Below, one piece after another: positions 8,862 through 17,695 of a DNA stretch of 64,000 bases (the first letter of the stretch is position 1; each line of letters starts with the position of its first letter). The notes beneath the pieces are model-generated. The model did not search any database. It had not been told where the DNA came from and saw only the letters and a list, made by a program, of their open reading frames with translations. This DNA is from Evansella caseinilytica (GTDB taxonomy: Bacteria; Bacillota; Bacilli; Bacillales; Salisediminibacteriaceae): assembly GCF_900107275.1 (NCBI RefSeq), contig NZ_FNPI01000001.1:930001-994000 (forward strand), in the 5' to 3' direction. The position numbers and the translations under genes were made by a program.

Positions 8862-9131
8862 TTGGAGAAAGAAGTTGCTGTGATGCTGAAAAACGGCCTG
8901 CACGCCAGGCCGGCTGCCCAGTTAATCAACGAGTTGAACGCCTTTCAAAGTGACGTCAAGTTCCAGATAGGTGCAAAGAAAATCAATGCTAAAAGCATTT
9001 TACAACTGATGGGGGTGTCCATTGCCGAAGGGGAAAAAATAAAAGTCATTGTCTGCGGAGCCGATGCCGGCGAAGCAATGGCATGCATTGAAACTTTTTT
9101 ACAAGCAGACGGCGGTGAAGGAAACAGCTGA
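8862..9131 (+). CDS. HPr family phosphocarrier protein (dha-operon copy)
   Basis: An 89-residue HPr paralogue starting at TTG 8862. The active histidine is His14 in KNGLHARPAAQL. A serine (Ser45) is present at the regulatory position in NAKSILQLMG, but the residues after it differ from the SIMGVMSL of housekeeping HPr. It follows dhaM by 18 bp, so it is probably the dedicated phosphate donor to DhaM, though exchange with the general HPr and with the HPr-like domain of the upstream regulator is conceivable. Weak ribosome site GAAGGGAAGGG. Confidence 0.9.
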   Translation: MEKEVAVMLKNGLHARPAAQLINELNAFQSDVKFQIGAKKINAKSILQLMGVSIAEGEKIKVIVCGADAGEAMACIETFLQADGGEGNS

Positions 9132-9221
9132 AAATATTCCGCTGTGTAAAGGCAGCCGTAACAGGCTATGTACAATGAGCCATCCGGAAAGGCGGAAATG
9201 AAAGCTAAATAGTCGAAAACG

Positions 9222-9270
9222 GGGCTGGCATGGTATTTCACCGAGGCCAGCTAGAGGGATCTAGCAGCCC
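9222..9270 (+). other. Structured intergenic region between HPr gene and glpP
   Basis: Within the 270-bp gap 9132-9401, GGGCTG at 9222 can pair with CAGCCC ending at 9270, or GCTGGC at 9224 with GCCAGC at 9246, and CTAG pairs across AGGGAT at 9251-9264. The alternative pairings suggest a folded RNA leader. No known riboswitch class is recognised and no U-run follows. Confidence 0.35.
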
Positions 9271-9401
9271 AGGCGGGATGGAAAGATAATTTCTTCTTAG
9301 GATAACGCATCACATCCTGCTTTGTGCTGGACGGGATCGGCACTTGAACAACGCATTTCCAGTTGGTTGACGCCTCGATAAGTACTAAGGAGGAGTGGCG
9401 C

Positions 9402-9959
9402 TTGATAACCGTATCAAATGTCTTGCCGGCGATTCGTGATATGAAAGATATCGATACGATTGCCCGATCAGACCATGGTTTAGTCGTATTACTGAATACC
9501 CATATCGGGCAATTGCGCAGCATTGTAAACATGCTTCAAGATCATGGAAAAAAAGTTCTCGTTCATGCCGATTTGGTGCAAGGATTAAAAAACGATGAGT
9601 ACGCCGCCCAGTTTTTATGCCGGGATATTCATCCGGAAGGCTTGATTTCCACCCGGAAAAATGTATTGTTAACGGCGAAAAAATATCAGCTGATAACCGT
9701 GCAGCGGATTTTTTTACTGGACTCCCTTGCCCTGAAGTCCAGCTATCAAATGATGAAGACGATTCAGCCGGACAGCATTGAGGTGCTTCCCGGGGTCATT
9801 CCTCATATCATCAGGGAAATTTATATGGAGGCAAAGATACCCGTTTTTGCCGGCGGGTTGATCCGGACGAAGGAGGAAGCATGCGCTGCCATCGCTGCCG
9901 GTGCGGCGGCGGTTACCACATCGAAAAAAGAGCTGTGGAATATCAGCACAGGGAAATAG
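9402..9959 (+). CDS. glpP: Glycerol uptake operon antiterminator GlpP
   Basis: A 185-residue RNA-binding antiterminator activated by glycerol-3-phosphate. It has the family segments LPAIRDMKDID, HIGQLRSIVNML, HADLVQG, GLISTRKNVL, IEVLPGVIPHIIRE and PVFAGGLIRTKEE, which form a TIM-barrel-like fold. TTG 9402 is chosen because AAGGAGGAG (9387-9395) precedes it at good spacing and the family's N-terminus begins there. It lies upstream of glpF-glpK, whose leader carries a terminator it presumably overcomes. Confidence 0.92.
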   Translation: MITVSNVLPAIRDMKDIDTIARSDHGLVVLLNTHIGQLRSIVNMLQDHGKKVLVHADLVQGLKNDEYAAQFLCRDIHPEGLISTRKNVLLTAKKYQLITVQRIFLLDSLALKSSYQMMKTIQPDSIEVLPGVIPHIIREIYMEAKIPVFAGGLIRTKEEACAAIAAGAAAVTTSKKELWNISTGK

Positions 9960-10039
9960 CCTTGCGCCCTTTTCTTGGGCCACCGTAAATTCCGAGAAGG
10001 TGGATGCAACCACTTAATATACAAAAAATCAAAAATGTA

Positions 10040-10069
10040 TTGACAGCGCTTTCAGTTAGGCGTTATGAT
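10040..10069 (+). promoter_or_regulatory. Sigma-A promoter of glpFK
   Basis: TTGACA at 10040-10045 and TATGAT at 10064-10069 are separated by 18 bp. The promoter is 130 bp upstream of glpF and ahead of the leader terminator. Confidence 0.8.
10041..10054 (+). promoter_or_regulatory. cre site for CcpA in the glpFK promoter
   Basis: TGACAGCGCTTTCA matches 13 of 14 positions of the cre consensus and overlaps the -35 element, so CcpA binding would block RNA polymerase. This parallels the known catabolite repression of glpFK in Bacillus subtilis. Confidence 0.75.
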
Positions 10070-10135
10070 GATACAGAGAAGTTAATAGATTTTCGATGGA
10101 GACACGGAGACCAACGAAAAGCTTATCTGGTGATC

Positions 10136-10166
10136 AGACCGGATAGGATTTTGCTGGTCTTTTTTG
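10136..10166 (+). terminator. Leader terminator of glpFK, probable GlpP target
   Basis: AGACCGG (10136-10142) pairs with CTGGTCT (10154-10160, one G-U), followed by a run of T. It lies between the promoter and glpF, as in GlpP-controlled glp leaders of Bacillus. GlpP with glycerol-3-phosphate would allow read-through. Confidence 0.7.
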
Positions 10167-10199
10167 TATCCAAAAATTTAGCCTGGGGGGAGATGTCAG

Positions 10200-12550
<2,351 letters not shown>

Positions 12551-12608
12551 CATCATCTAAAGAGAAGGATGAGGACGACATCGAGTCGGAAGCGTAGTCG
12601 AAGGTCCC

Positions 12609-12709
12609 CAACAAAGGTTCATGAGGACAAAACAGGAGCCGAACACTGTCAAACTGTCCGTAAGAAAGGTACAAGAGAACAAAATAGCATCCGAACTGCA
12701 ATAAACTGT
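12609..12709 (+). repeat. Imperfect tandem repeat (two about 49-bp units)
   Basis: Two units beginning AACAAAGGTTCATGAGGACA (12609) and AAGAAAGGTACAAGAGAACA (12661) share about three quarters of their bases; the preceding 12560-12608 may be a third, more diverged unit. A 50-codon open frame runs through them from ATG 12569 but has no recognisable product. Apart from this the 340 bp after glpK show nothing clear. Confidence 0.45.
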
Positions 12710-12892
12710 TGTCACAAATGAAGTCGAAGCCGATTGTGCGATATTAACACCACAAAATAGATGGGAAAAGTTTCCGCTAACGATTCCAATATGTTATCAT
12801 ATGTTTATCGTTACCGTTAAAATGACGTGCGCCAATTGTATGTTTAAATCATCCAGTCTGAATCTTTTACATCACTCATAAATAATCCGTTT

Positions 12893-13094
12893 AAAATGTG
12901 TGTTCAAAAAGGACATAGCAGCAATAAGAAGGCCGAGGCGCTGCTGGATCTGGAGCCAGATTCAGCAGCGGAGCGCATGCGGGCCGTGCGTGACCAATGG
13001 GAACGTACATGAATATGTGCGTGAGCAGCACAGGGACAACGCTAGCGTTGCGATTCGCAGGCGCTGTTGCCCGCACTTTTCCGAACACTCTTTT
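12893..13094 (-). repeat. Family A MITE-like repeat, copy 2
   Basis: Begins AAAATGTGTGTTCAAAAAGG and ends CCGAACACTCTTTT, inverted relative to copy 1. It stops about nine bases before the preQ1 riboswitch, so any older promoter of queDE has been pushed at least 200 bp upstream or is supplied by the element. Confidence 0.75.
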
Positions 13095-13102
13095 CTAAAC
13101 GG

Positions 13103-13136
13103 TAGAGGTTCTAGCCACCCTCTTTAAAAAACTAAG
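13103..13136 (+). ncRNA. preQ1-I riboswitch
   Basis: The compact aptamer is complete: P1 strand AGAGG, loop TTCTAGCCA, closing CCCTCT, then the A-rich tail TTTAAAAAACTAAG that forms the H-type pseudoknot. This matches the Bacillus queC-leader aptamer almost base for base. It controls queD-queE in response to the queuosine precursor preQ1; a terminator follows at once. Confidence 0.93.
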
Positions 13137-13142
13137 AAGAAG

Positions 13143-13170
13143 CAGTACTTCTCTTGGGGTACTGTTTTTT
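13143..13170 (+). terminator. Riboswitch expression platform terminator
   Basis: CAGTAC (13143-13148) pairs with GTACTG (13159-13164) and is followed by six T. It lies seven bases after the aptamer, giving transcriptional OFF control when preQ1 is bound. Confidence 0.88.
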
Positions 13171-13216
13171 CATGTGAAGGAAGCAGGATGAGCGGTTTTA
13201 CGAAAAATATATTACA

Positions 13217-13421
13217 AGAGCGTGTTCAAAAAGGCAATGGTTCCGCTCGGTGCGCCCCAATTCCGCCTATGTACTGCCCACGTCCTATGGGCAACGGCGG
13301 AATGACGCCATCCTGGCTCTGAGAACCCCACTCACAGCCAGCTTGAAAAAATGCATCGACTTCACTCATTGCTTCGTGTTTGTTTCAAAAAGATAAAAAG
13401 CGATCTTTTTGAATAAACACT
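13217..13421 (+). repeat. Family B MITE-like repeat, copy 1
   Basis: Starts AGAGCGTGTTCAAAAAGG and ends CTTTTTGAATAAACACT. The interior, read in reverse, matches the copy at 31363-31667 closely (including the GTTGCCCATAGGACGTGGGC section). It lies between the riboswitch terminator and queD, lengthening the leader by about 205 bp. Confidence 0.8.
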
Positions 13422-13452
13422 ACAACACGCGGAATCGAAAGGGAGTGGAGCT

Positions 13453-13935
13453 GTGTTTGGCTTTAAAATTGTTGATAAACTTCAGAAGCTTGGCGTTGAT
13501 ATAAAAAAGTCAGAGCTGAAGTACCATGCGAAACGAGTTTTGGTAAGCAAGGAATTTACTTTCGACGCAGCGCATCATCTGCATTGCTATGAAGGGAAAT
13601 GTAAAAACCTGCATGGACATACTTACAAAGTTGTTTTCGGCATCAGCGGCTATGTCGATGAAATTGGTTTGGTGATCGATTTTGGTGATATCAAGAATAT
13701 CTGGAAAAAGGAAATTGAAGTTTTTCTCGATCATCGCTACTTAAATGAGATGCTTCCCCCGATGAACACAACGGCGGAAAATATGGTTGTATGGATTTAT
13801 GAAAAAATGTCTCAGGCACTGCTAGCTGGAGAGTCATCCGACAATGGACAGGGGATTCGCGTGGAATTTGTGCGTTTATATGAAACACCGACGAGTTACG
13901 CGGAGGCAAGACGGGAGTGGATGGAAGTTGAGTAG
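13453..13935 (+). CDS. queD: 6-carboxy-5,6,7,8-tetrahydropterin synthase QueD
   Basis: A 160-residue enzyme of the 6-pyruvoyl-tetrahydropterin synthase family, second step of preQ0/queuosine synthesis (7,8-dihydroneopterin triphosphate to carboxytetrahydropterin). Zinc and catalytic residues are visible: AAHHLHCYEGKCKNLHGHTYK supplies the histidines and the catalytic Cys. The DHRYLNE and PTSYAEARREW end motifs are present. The GTG start at 13453 follows AAAGGGAGTGGAG. Its stop overlaps the queE start by 8 bp. Confidence 0.94.
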   Translation: MFGFKIVDKLQKLGVDIKKSELKYHAKRVLVSKEFTFDAAHHLHCYEGKCKNLHGHTYKVVFGISGYVDEIGLVIDFGDIKNIWKKEIEVFLDHRYLNEMLPPMNTTAENMVVWIYEKMSQALLAGESSDNGQGIRVEFVRLYETPTSYAEARREWMEVE

Positions 13936-14656
13936 CATCCCGGTAATGGAAATCTTCGGACCGACGATTCAAGGAGAAGGAATGGTGATCGGTCAAAAAA
14001 CAATGTTTGTCCGCACGGCAGGATGCGATTATTCCTGTGTTTGGTGTGACTCTGCTTTTACATGGGACGGCAGTGCAAAAGAGGAAATTGTTCCAATGTC
14101 AGCGGCTGAGATTTGGAAAAAATTAAATGAATTGGCGGCGGAAAATTTTTCCCATGTTACAATTTCCGGCGGAAATCCGGGGCTGCTGCGAAATTTAGCT
14201 GAGCTGATCGGTCTACTTAAGGAAAACGGCGTGGCGGTAGCGATTGAAACACAAGGGAGTTGCTGGCAGGATTGGTTTCTTCTGGTGGATAATCTGACGA
14301 TTTCTCCGAAGCCCCCCAGTTCAAAAATGAATACGAATGACCAAGTTCTCGACAATATCATTGCAAGGCTTACCGCGGAAAATCGACAGGATCATATAAG
14401 CCTGAAAGTAGTCGTTTTTGATGAAGATGACTTTCAGTATGCAAAAAGCATCGCAAACAGGTATCCGGAAGTTCCGTTTTTTTTGCAGGCGGGTAATGAC
14501 GACATCACCTCGAAGGATCATGCCGCTTTAACGGGCAAGCTCCTGAAAAAATATGCATGGCTGACAGAGAGGGCGATGGCTGATAAGCAGTTGACAAATG
14601 TAAGAGTGCTTCCACAACTGCATGCTTTCGTTTGGGGAAATAAGCGCGGTGTGTGA
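13928..14656 (+). CDS. queE: 7-carboxy-7-deazaguanine synthase QueE (radical SAM)
   Basis: A 242-residue radical SAM enzyme that rearranges carboxytetrahydropterin to carboxydeazaguanine. The iron-sulphur motif CDYSCVWCD (C-x3-C-x2-C) and the SAM-binding ISGGNPGLL are intact, and the end VRVLPQLHAFVWGNKRGV is family-typical. The TTG at 13928, overlapping the queD stop, aligns with the N-terminus of Bacillus QueE; the open frame extends further back inside queD. Controlled by the same preQ1 riboswitch. Confidence 0.94.
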   Translation: MSSIPVMEIFGPTIQGEGMVIGQKTMFVRTAGCDYSCVWCDSAFTWDGSAKEEIVPMSAAEIWKKLNELAAENFSHVTISGGNPGLLRNLAELIGLLKENGVAVAIETQGSCWQDWFLLVDNLTISPKPPSSKMNTNDQVLDNIIARLTAENRQDHISLKVVVFDEDDFQYAKSIANRYPEVPFFLQAGNDDITSKDHAALTGKLLKKYAWLTERAMADKQLTNVRVLPQLHAFVWGNKRGV

Positions 14657-14657
14657 A

Positions 14658-14672
14658 AGGTGCCAGGCACCT
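14658..14672. repeat. Short palindrome AGGTGCCAGGCACCT
   Basis: A perfect inverted 15-mer just after the queE stop. The core AGGTGCCAGGCAC recurs at 15971-15983 and inside queC at 34670-34682, and a larger hairpin with the same GGCACCTG arm is at 24512-24545. Confidence 0.6.
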
Positions 14673-14754
14673 CATGATGCTTTAAAGTGATAAAGTAAAG
14701 AAGGTTACAATGATCATTTCCAGCAGACGCAATCACAAACGTGCGGAATAGCGG

Positions 14755-14798
14755 AGCACTGCGCATTCAATTGCCTTCCCAGTAGAATACGCAGTGCT
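14755..14798. terminator. Hairpin between convergent queE and flavodoxin genes
   Basis: AGCACTGCG (14755-14763) pairs with CGCAGTGCT (14790-14798), with four more inner pairs. It lies between convergent genes. No strong U-run follows, so termination is only probable. The rest of 14673-14934 shows nothing recognisable. Confidence 0.4.
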
Positions 14799-14934
14799 TC
14801 GACGGTCACTGAACTGCTGTTTTTGTTGTATTTCCATGCTATTAAAAGGAAGCGTGCGACAGGAAATAGAAGCTGACGAGGTGGCAGAACGCACGCCGAG
14901 CTTGCCGCTGGATGTCCTTTGGTTATACGCTTAT

Positions 14935-15432
14935 TTATATATTTGTGCTCATGCGGAGCGCATTGACCTGCTCTGCAAATTCTTCTATCGCCAATTCATC
15001 AAGGTTAAACGTATCTGTTGTTGTACCGCTCACTTTCTGGATGATCTTCCGTTCAATAAAATTCATTTTCGACATCAAAAATTCGCCGCCGAACAGGCTG
15101 TTCGCGGAAGAATGCTGCCGGAGCTTTTCAGGAAACGCCTGGTTAAATTGTTCCTTAGCTTTTTCACCTTCGTACATACAGCAAAGAAACAGACCGACTT
15201 CTTTCGCATAGAGCTGCTTTTCATTCTCTCGAATAAATTTTTTAATCGTTCGCTGAATATTGCCGGCATGAATCGAGCCGCCGATAAGGACTGTATCGAA
15301 TATACTTAAATCAGGTGCCTTATTCATTTTCAAATTTACTCTGATCGTCTCCCCTTTTAGCTGTTTACTCAATATTTCTGCTGCTTTTTCCGTTGTGCCG
15401 TGAGATGTGCAATATACGATTAAATGTTTCAT
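14935..15432 (-). CDS. Flavodoxin domain protein (menaquinone-dependent protoporphyrinogen oxidase-like)
   Basis: A 165-residue flavodoxin-fold protein. The FMN-binding loop is at the N-terminus (IVYCTSHGTTEKAAE), followed by IGGSIHAGNIQRTIKKFI and GLFLCCMYEG, the arrangement seen in HemG/flavodoxin_5 proteins. It may oxidise protoporphyrinogen IX or serve as an electron carrier; gene context does not decide. AGGAGGAG precedes ATG. Monocistronic and convergent with queE, with a family A repeat 24 bp upstream of its start. Confidence 0.8.
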   Translation of the reverse strand: MKHLIVYCTSHGTTEKAAEILSKQLKGETIRVNLKMNKAPDLSIFDTVLIGGSIHAGNIQRTIKKFIRENEKQLYAKEVGLFLCCMYEGEKAKEQFNQAFPEKLRQHSSANSLFGGEFLMSKMNFIERKIIQKVSGTTTDTFNLDELAIEEFAEQVNALRMSTNI

Positions 15433-15456
15433 AGAAAACTCCTCCTGAAAAATATA

Positions 15457-15606
15457 AGAGGATGCTCAAAAAGTCCGGGAAACAAACAGACCGGCGTATG
15501 TCAACGCTGGCGTTGTCCTTGCGCGTACGGTTTACGCTTCGCTGCTTTTGTCTTCCGCGCCGCGCCTTCCTGTGGCTCCAATGTCCTTCTTTTTGAACAC
15601 GCTCTT
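15457..15606 (+). repeat. Family A MITE-like repeat, copy 3
   Basis: Begins AGAGGATGCTCAAAAAGTCC and ends CTTTTTGAACACGCTCTT. It has the family's start with the longer right end that resembles family B, so the two families share terminal sequence. Confidence 0.7.
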
Positions 15607-15734
15607 TAAGTATTTTCGAGCGACTCCTCCCTGCAAAAAACGAACCTGACAGATCACTGGATGTCATGCTAGTATTCCAAGGTACCCACTTAAATTTTAT
15701 TTCAAGAAAATCCAATGTCCATACTTAATTGTGA

Positions 15735-15957
15735 GAACTTTTTGAACAACCACGAAGCAACAAGCCGTACTTCACTGAGATGCTGCGAGCTGTCTCATTG
15801 TGTCATCGCGCGCGATGGTACTTGGATATTCGTCGAAGCGATGCTTGCAGAGGAAGAGACAATGAGTGGAGCCGATGCATTCTTTTTATACCAGCAATGA
15901 GTGGTTTTCTCGTAGATGGCGCATCGAGCGGAACCATTGTCTTTTTGAACACGCTCT
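15735..15957 (-). repeat. Family B MITE-like repeat, copy 2
   Basis: Matches the first part of the copy at 31363 (GAACAA-CACGAAGCAA, the GCTGTCTCATTGTG section, GAGGAAGAGACAATG) and ends CTTTTTGAACACGCTCT. It lacks the middle GTTGCCCATAGG section, so it is an internally deleted copy. Confidence 0.7.
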
Positions 15958-16029
15958 AATACTATTTCTCAGGTGCCAGGCACTTTTGTCTGATTCAGTC
16001 ATTTATTGTCTGATGATGTCTTTGTGCGG

Positions 16030-16124
16030 CTAACGTACATTCGATATACGCTTCATTGCTTGATCGCGCCGCGCTTCGACCTTCTTGTCTCCTGCTTAAG
16101 CTCCATTTTGAATACGCTCTTTTA
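16030..16124 (+). repeat. Degenerate family A right end
   Basis: CGCGCCGCGCTTCGACCTTC and the end CCATTTTGAATACGCTCTT resemble the right third of the copy at 26104. The left end is not recognisable. Confidence 0.4.
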
Positions 16125-16174
16125 GAAAGAATGTTTTAAAAAAAATAGATAATTTTTGAGATTTTAGTTTTCTT

Positions 16175-16202
16175 TTGACATCTTCCTGACATCTTCCTGG
16201 CA
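16175..16202 (+). promoter_or_regulatory. Triple 11-bp-spaced direct repeat upstream of the VTC locus
   Basis: TTGACA, CTGACA and CTGGCA occur at 16175, 16186 and 16197, each followed by TCTTC or similar, a strict 11-bp period. This is the architecture of binding sites for OmpR-family regulators such as PhoP. It lies 62 bp upstream of the VTC pseudogene start. Confidence 0.45.
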
Positions 16203-16263
16203 TAAAGTATGGAACAGGGGAAAGCGTAATATGCGCCATCAAAAGTATAAAGGAGGAAAAGGG

Positions 16264-16682
16264 ATGAAGCGTTACAAAAATAGCCGCACAGATCTGAAGC
16301 ATGCAATTACAAAAATAAATTGCTTTTTGCCGCGCAAACAGCTGCAGTATCTGATGAGGCCGGACCCGCATGCGGGAAAAGACGGGAAATACAAAATTGG
16401 AAGTGTTTATTTCGATAATGTCGATAACAAAGTAGTGACCGAAAAAAAGTAGGCTTTCTTCGTCTGATCAAATATCGTGCGTGATTGTATAATCACAATA
16501 CCGATTATATGAATCTCGAAAAATTAATGCAGGATTGTGTTGCCGTGAAAAACAAAAGTCCGATTACACGGCCGGACGGGACGTACTCCAAATACGATTT
16601 CACAGAGTATACGGTTGAGAAAGCTGAACTAGCAGAAAAGACTGTTCAACCAAGCGCGGCTTATTTGCTGCGATTCTATTAA
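16264..16682 (+). pseudogene. Remnant of VTC-domain (polyphosphate polymerase-like) protein
   Basis: An AGGAGGAAAAGGG and ATG at 16264 open a frame whose residues 1-60 match the start of VTC-domain proteins (RTDLKHAITKINCF, YLMRPDPHAGKDGKYKIGSV, YFDNVDN). That frame stops at 16452. The next VTC segment is readable in another frame as LRLIKYRA, then a stop codon, then LYNHNTDYMNLEK, and the remainder to 16682 is short and scrambled. An intact VTC protein has about 230 residues, so the middle and C-terminal core are deleted. Its normal partners, DUF4956 and CotH, follow intact. Loss of polyphosphate or related polymerase activity is inferred. Confidence 0.8.
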
Positions 16683-16742
16683 ACGATCGATAGATGTATA
16701 AAGAAACACATAATTTAACTACAAAATTGGAGGCTATAACGA

Positions 16743-17426
16743 ATGGATACAATAAATTTCAGCGATATTTTTAAATCGAGCTTTTTAGAAAAAACATCAA
16801 GTTTTTCGATTGTTGATTCTTTGATCGGATTGCTTGTGGCATTTGCGGTCGGTTTGTTTATTTATGCGGTTTATAAAAAAACTTTTTCAGGGGTGATCTA
16901 TTCCCACACATTCAACATTTCCCTGATTATCATGGCGATGGCGACAGCGTTGATCATCATGGGGATTTCATCCAATGTGCTGTTGTCATTAGGGATGGTT
17001 GGCGCCTTGTCGATCGTCCGTTTCCGAACACCGATCAAAGACCCGATGGATCTCGTCTATCTCTTTTGGGCGATCGTTGCCGGAATATTGTGCGGGGCAG
17101 GGTTTATTCCGCTCGCTATCATCGGCTCGATATTGATCGGCTTAGTGCTGGTCCTGTTTGTGAATAAAATTACGATTGAAAACCCGTATTTACTGATTGT
17201 AAAATATACAGATGCTGCGATTGAAAATGCGGTGGAAAACCTGGTGAAAAATCAAGCGAAAAAATACTCTCTCAAATCGAAATCAGTGATGCCGGGCGGA
17301 GTTTATGAAGTAACTTATGAAATCAGAGTCAAAGAACAAGATTCGCAGTTTATTACAGACATAACTGATATAAATGGGGTTCAGTCGGCAATGATGTTAA
17401 GCTACGACGGCAACTTTACGGCATAA
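16743..17426 (+). CDS. DUF4956 integral membrane protein
   Basis: A 227-residue protein with four or five membrane segments in its first 150 residues and a soluble C-terminal domain. The family hallmark LGMVGALSIVRFRTPIKDP followed by DLVYLFWAIVAGILCGAGF is present. Such proteins are encoded with VTC-domain and CotH proteins in many Firmicutes; the molecular role is unknown. ATG 16743 follows TTGGAGGCTATAACGA. Upstream is the broken VTC gene, downstream the CotH gene. Confidence 0.88.
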   Translation: MDTINFSDIFKSSFLEKTSSFSIVDSLIGLLVAFAVGLFIYAVYKKTFSGVIYSHTFNISLIIMAMATALIIMGISSNVLLSLGMVGALSIVRFRTPIKDPMDLVYLFWAIVAGILCGAGFIPLAIIGSILIGLVLVLFVNKITIENPYLLIVKYTDAAIENAVENLVKNQAKKYSLKSKSVMPGGVYEVTYEIRVKEQDSQFITDITDINGVQSAMMLSYDGNFTA

Positions 17427-17454
17427 TCTAAATATTTTTATCGATTTTCTTATA

Positions 17455-17690
17455 GGGTATGACCCCTACCTCTAAGCGTTAGCGTAGGTGGGATGTTAAA
17501 TCAGGTGGAGTAGAGTCTCCACCTAATTCCCAGATGTTTCAGCTTGGCTGTTGCGAGTTCACTGTGCTGGTCACTGCCGTGAACCGCTGACAGCAACCTC
17601 AAGGCAGCAGCGCAGGCTGGTTCGAGGATGTCTCGCTAGGGCAAGATATTGCACCTTTACGAAACATCCTCCTTTTGCAAAAAGGAGTTG
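17455..17690 (+). other. Hairpin-rich intergenic region between DUF4956 and cotH genes
   Basis: CCTACCT...AGGTGGG (17465-17491), a perfect 8-bp hairpin AGGTGGAG/CTCCACCT (17503-17524) and TTCAC/GTGAA further on follow one another. The CTAAGCGTTAGCGTAGGTGG segment resembles the hairpin-bearing right ends of IS200/IS605 elements, but no transposase remains. It could be an element scar or a structured RNA leader of cotH. Confidence 0.35.
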
Positions 17691-17695
17691 AAGGA

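Noticed and set aside
12569-12721. 50-codon frame after glpK with a GAGAAGG before ATG
   Set aside because: Basic, low-complexity product over a degenerate tandem repeat and no recognisable family; not called as a gene.
15715-15900. Open frames inside repeat elements (also 12900-13127, 26120-26398, 31312-31601)
   Set aside because: They run through MITE-like palindromes, lack ribosome sites and are not alike between copies.
17455-17530. IS200/IS605 insertion
   Set aside because: Only hairpins resembling the right end are seen; there is no tnpA or tnpB remnant, so it is listed only as structured DNA.
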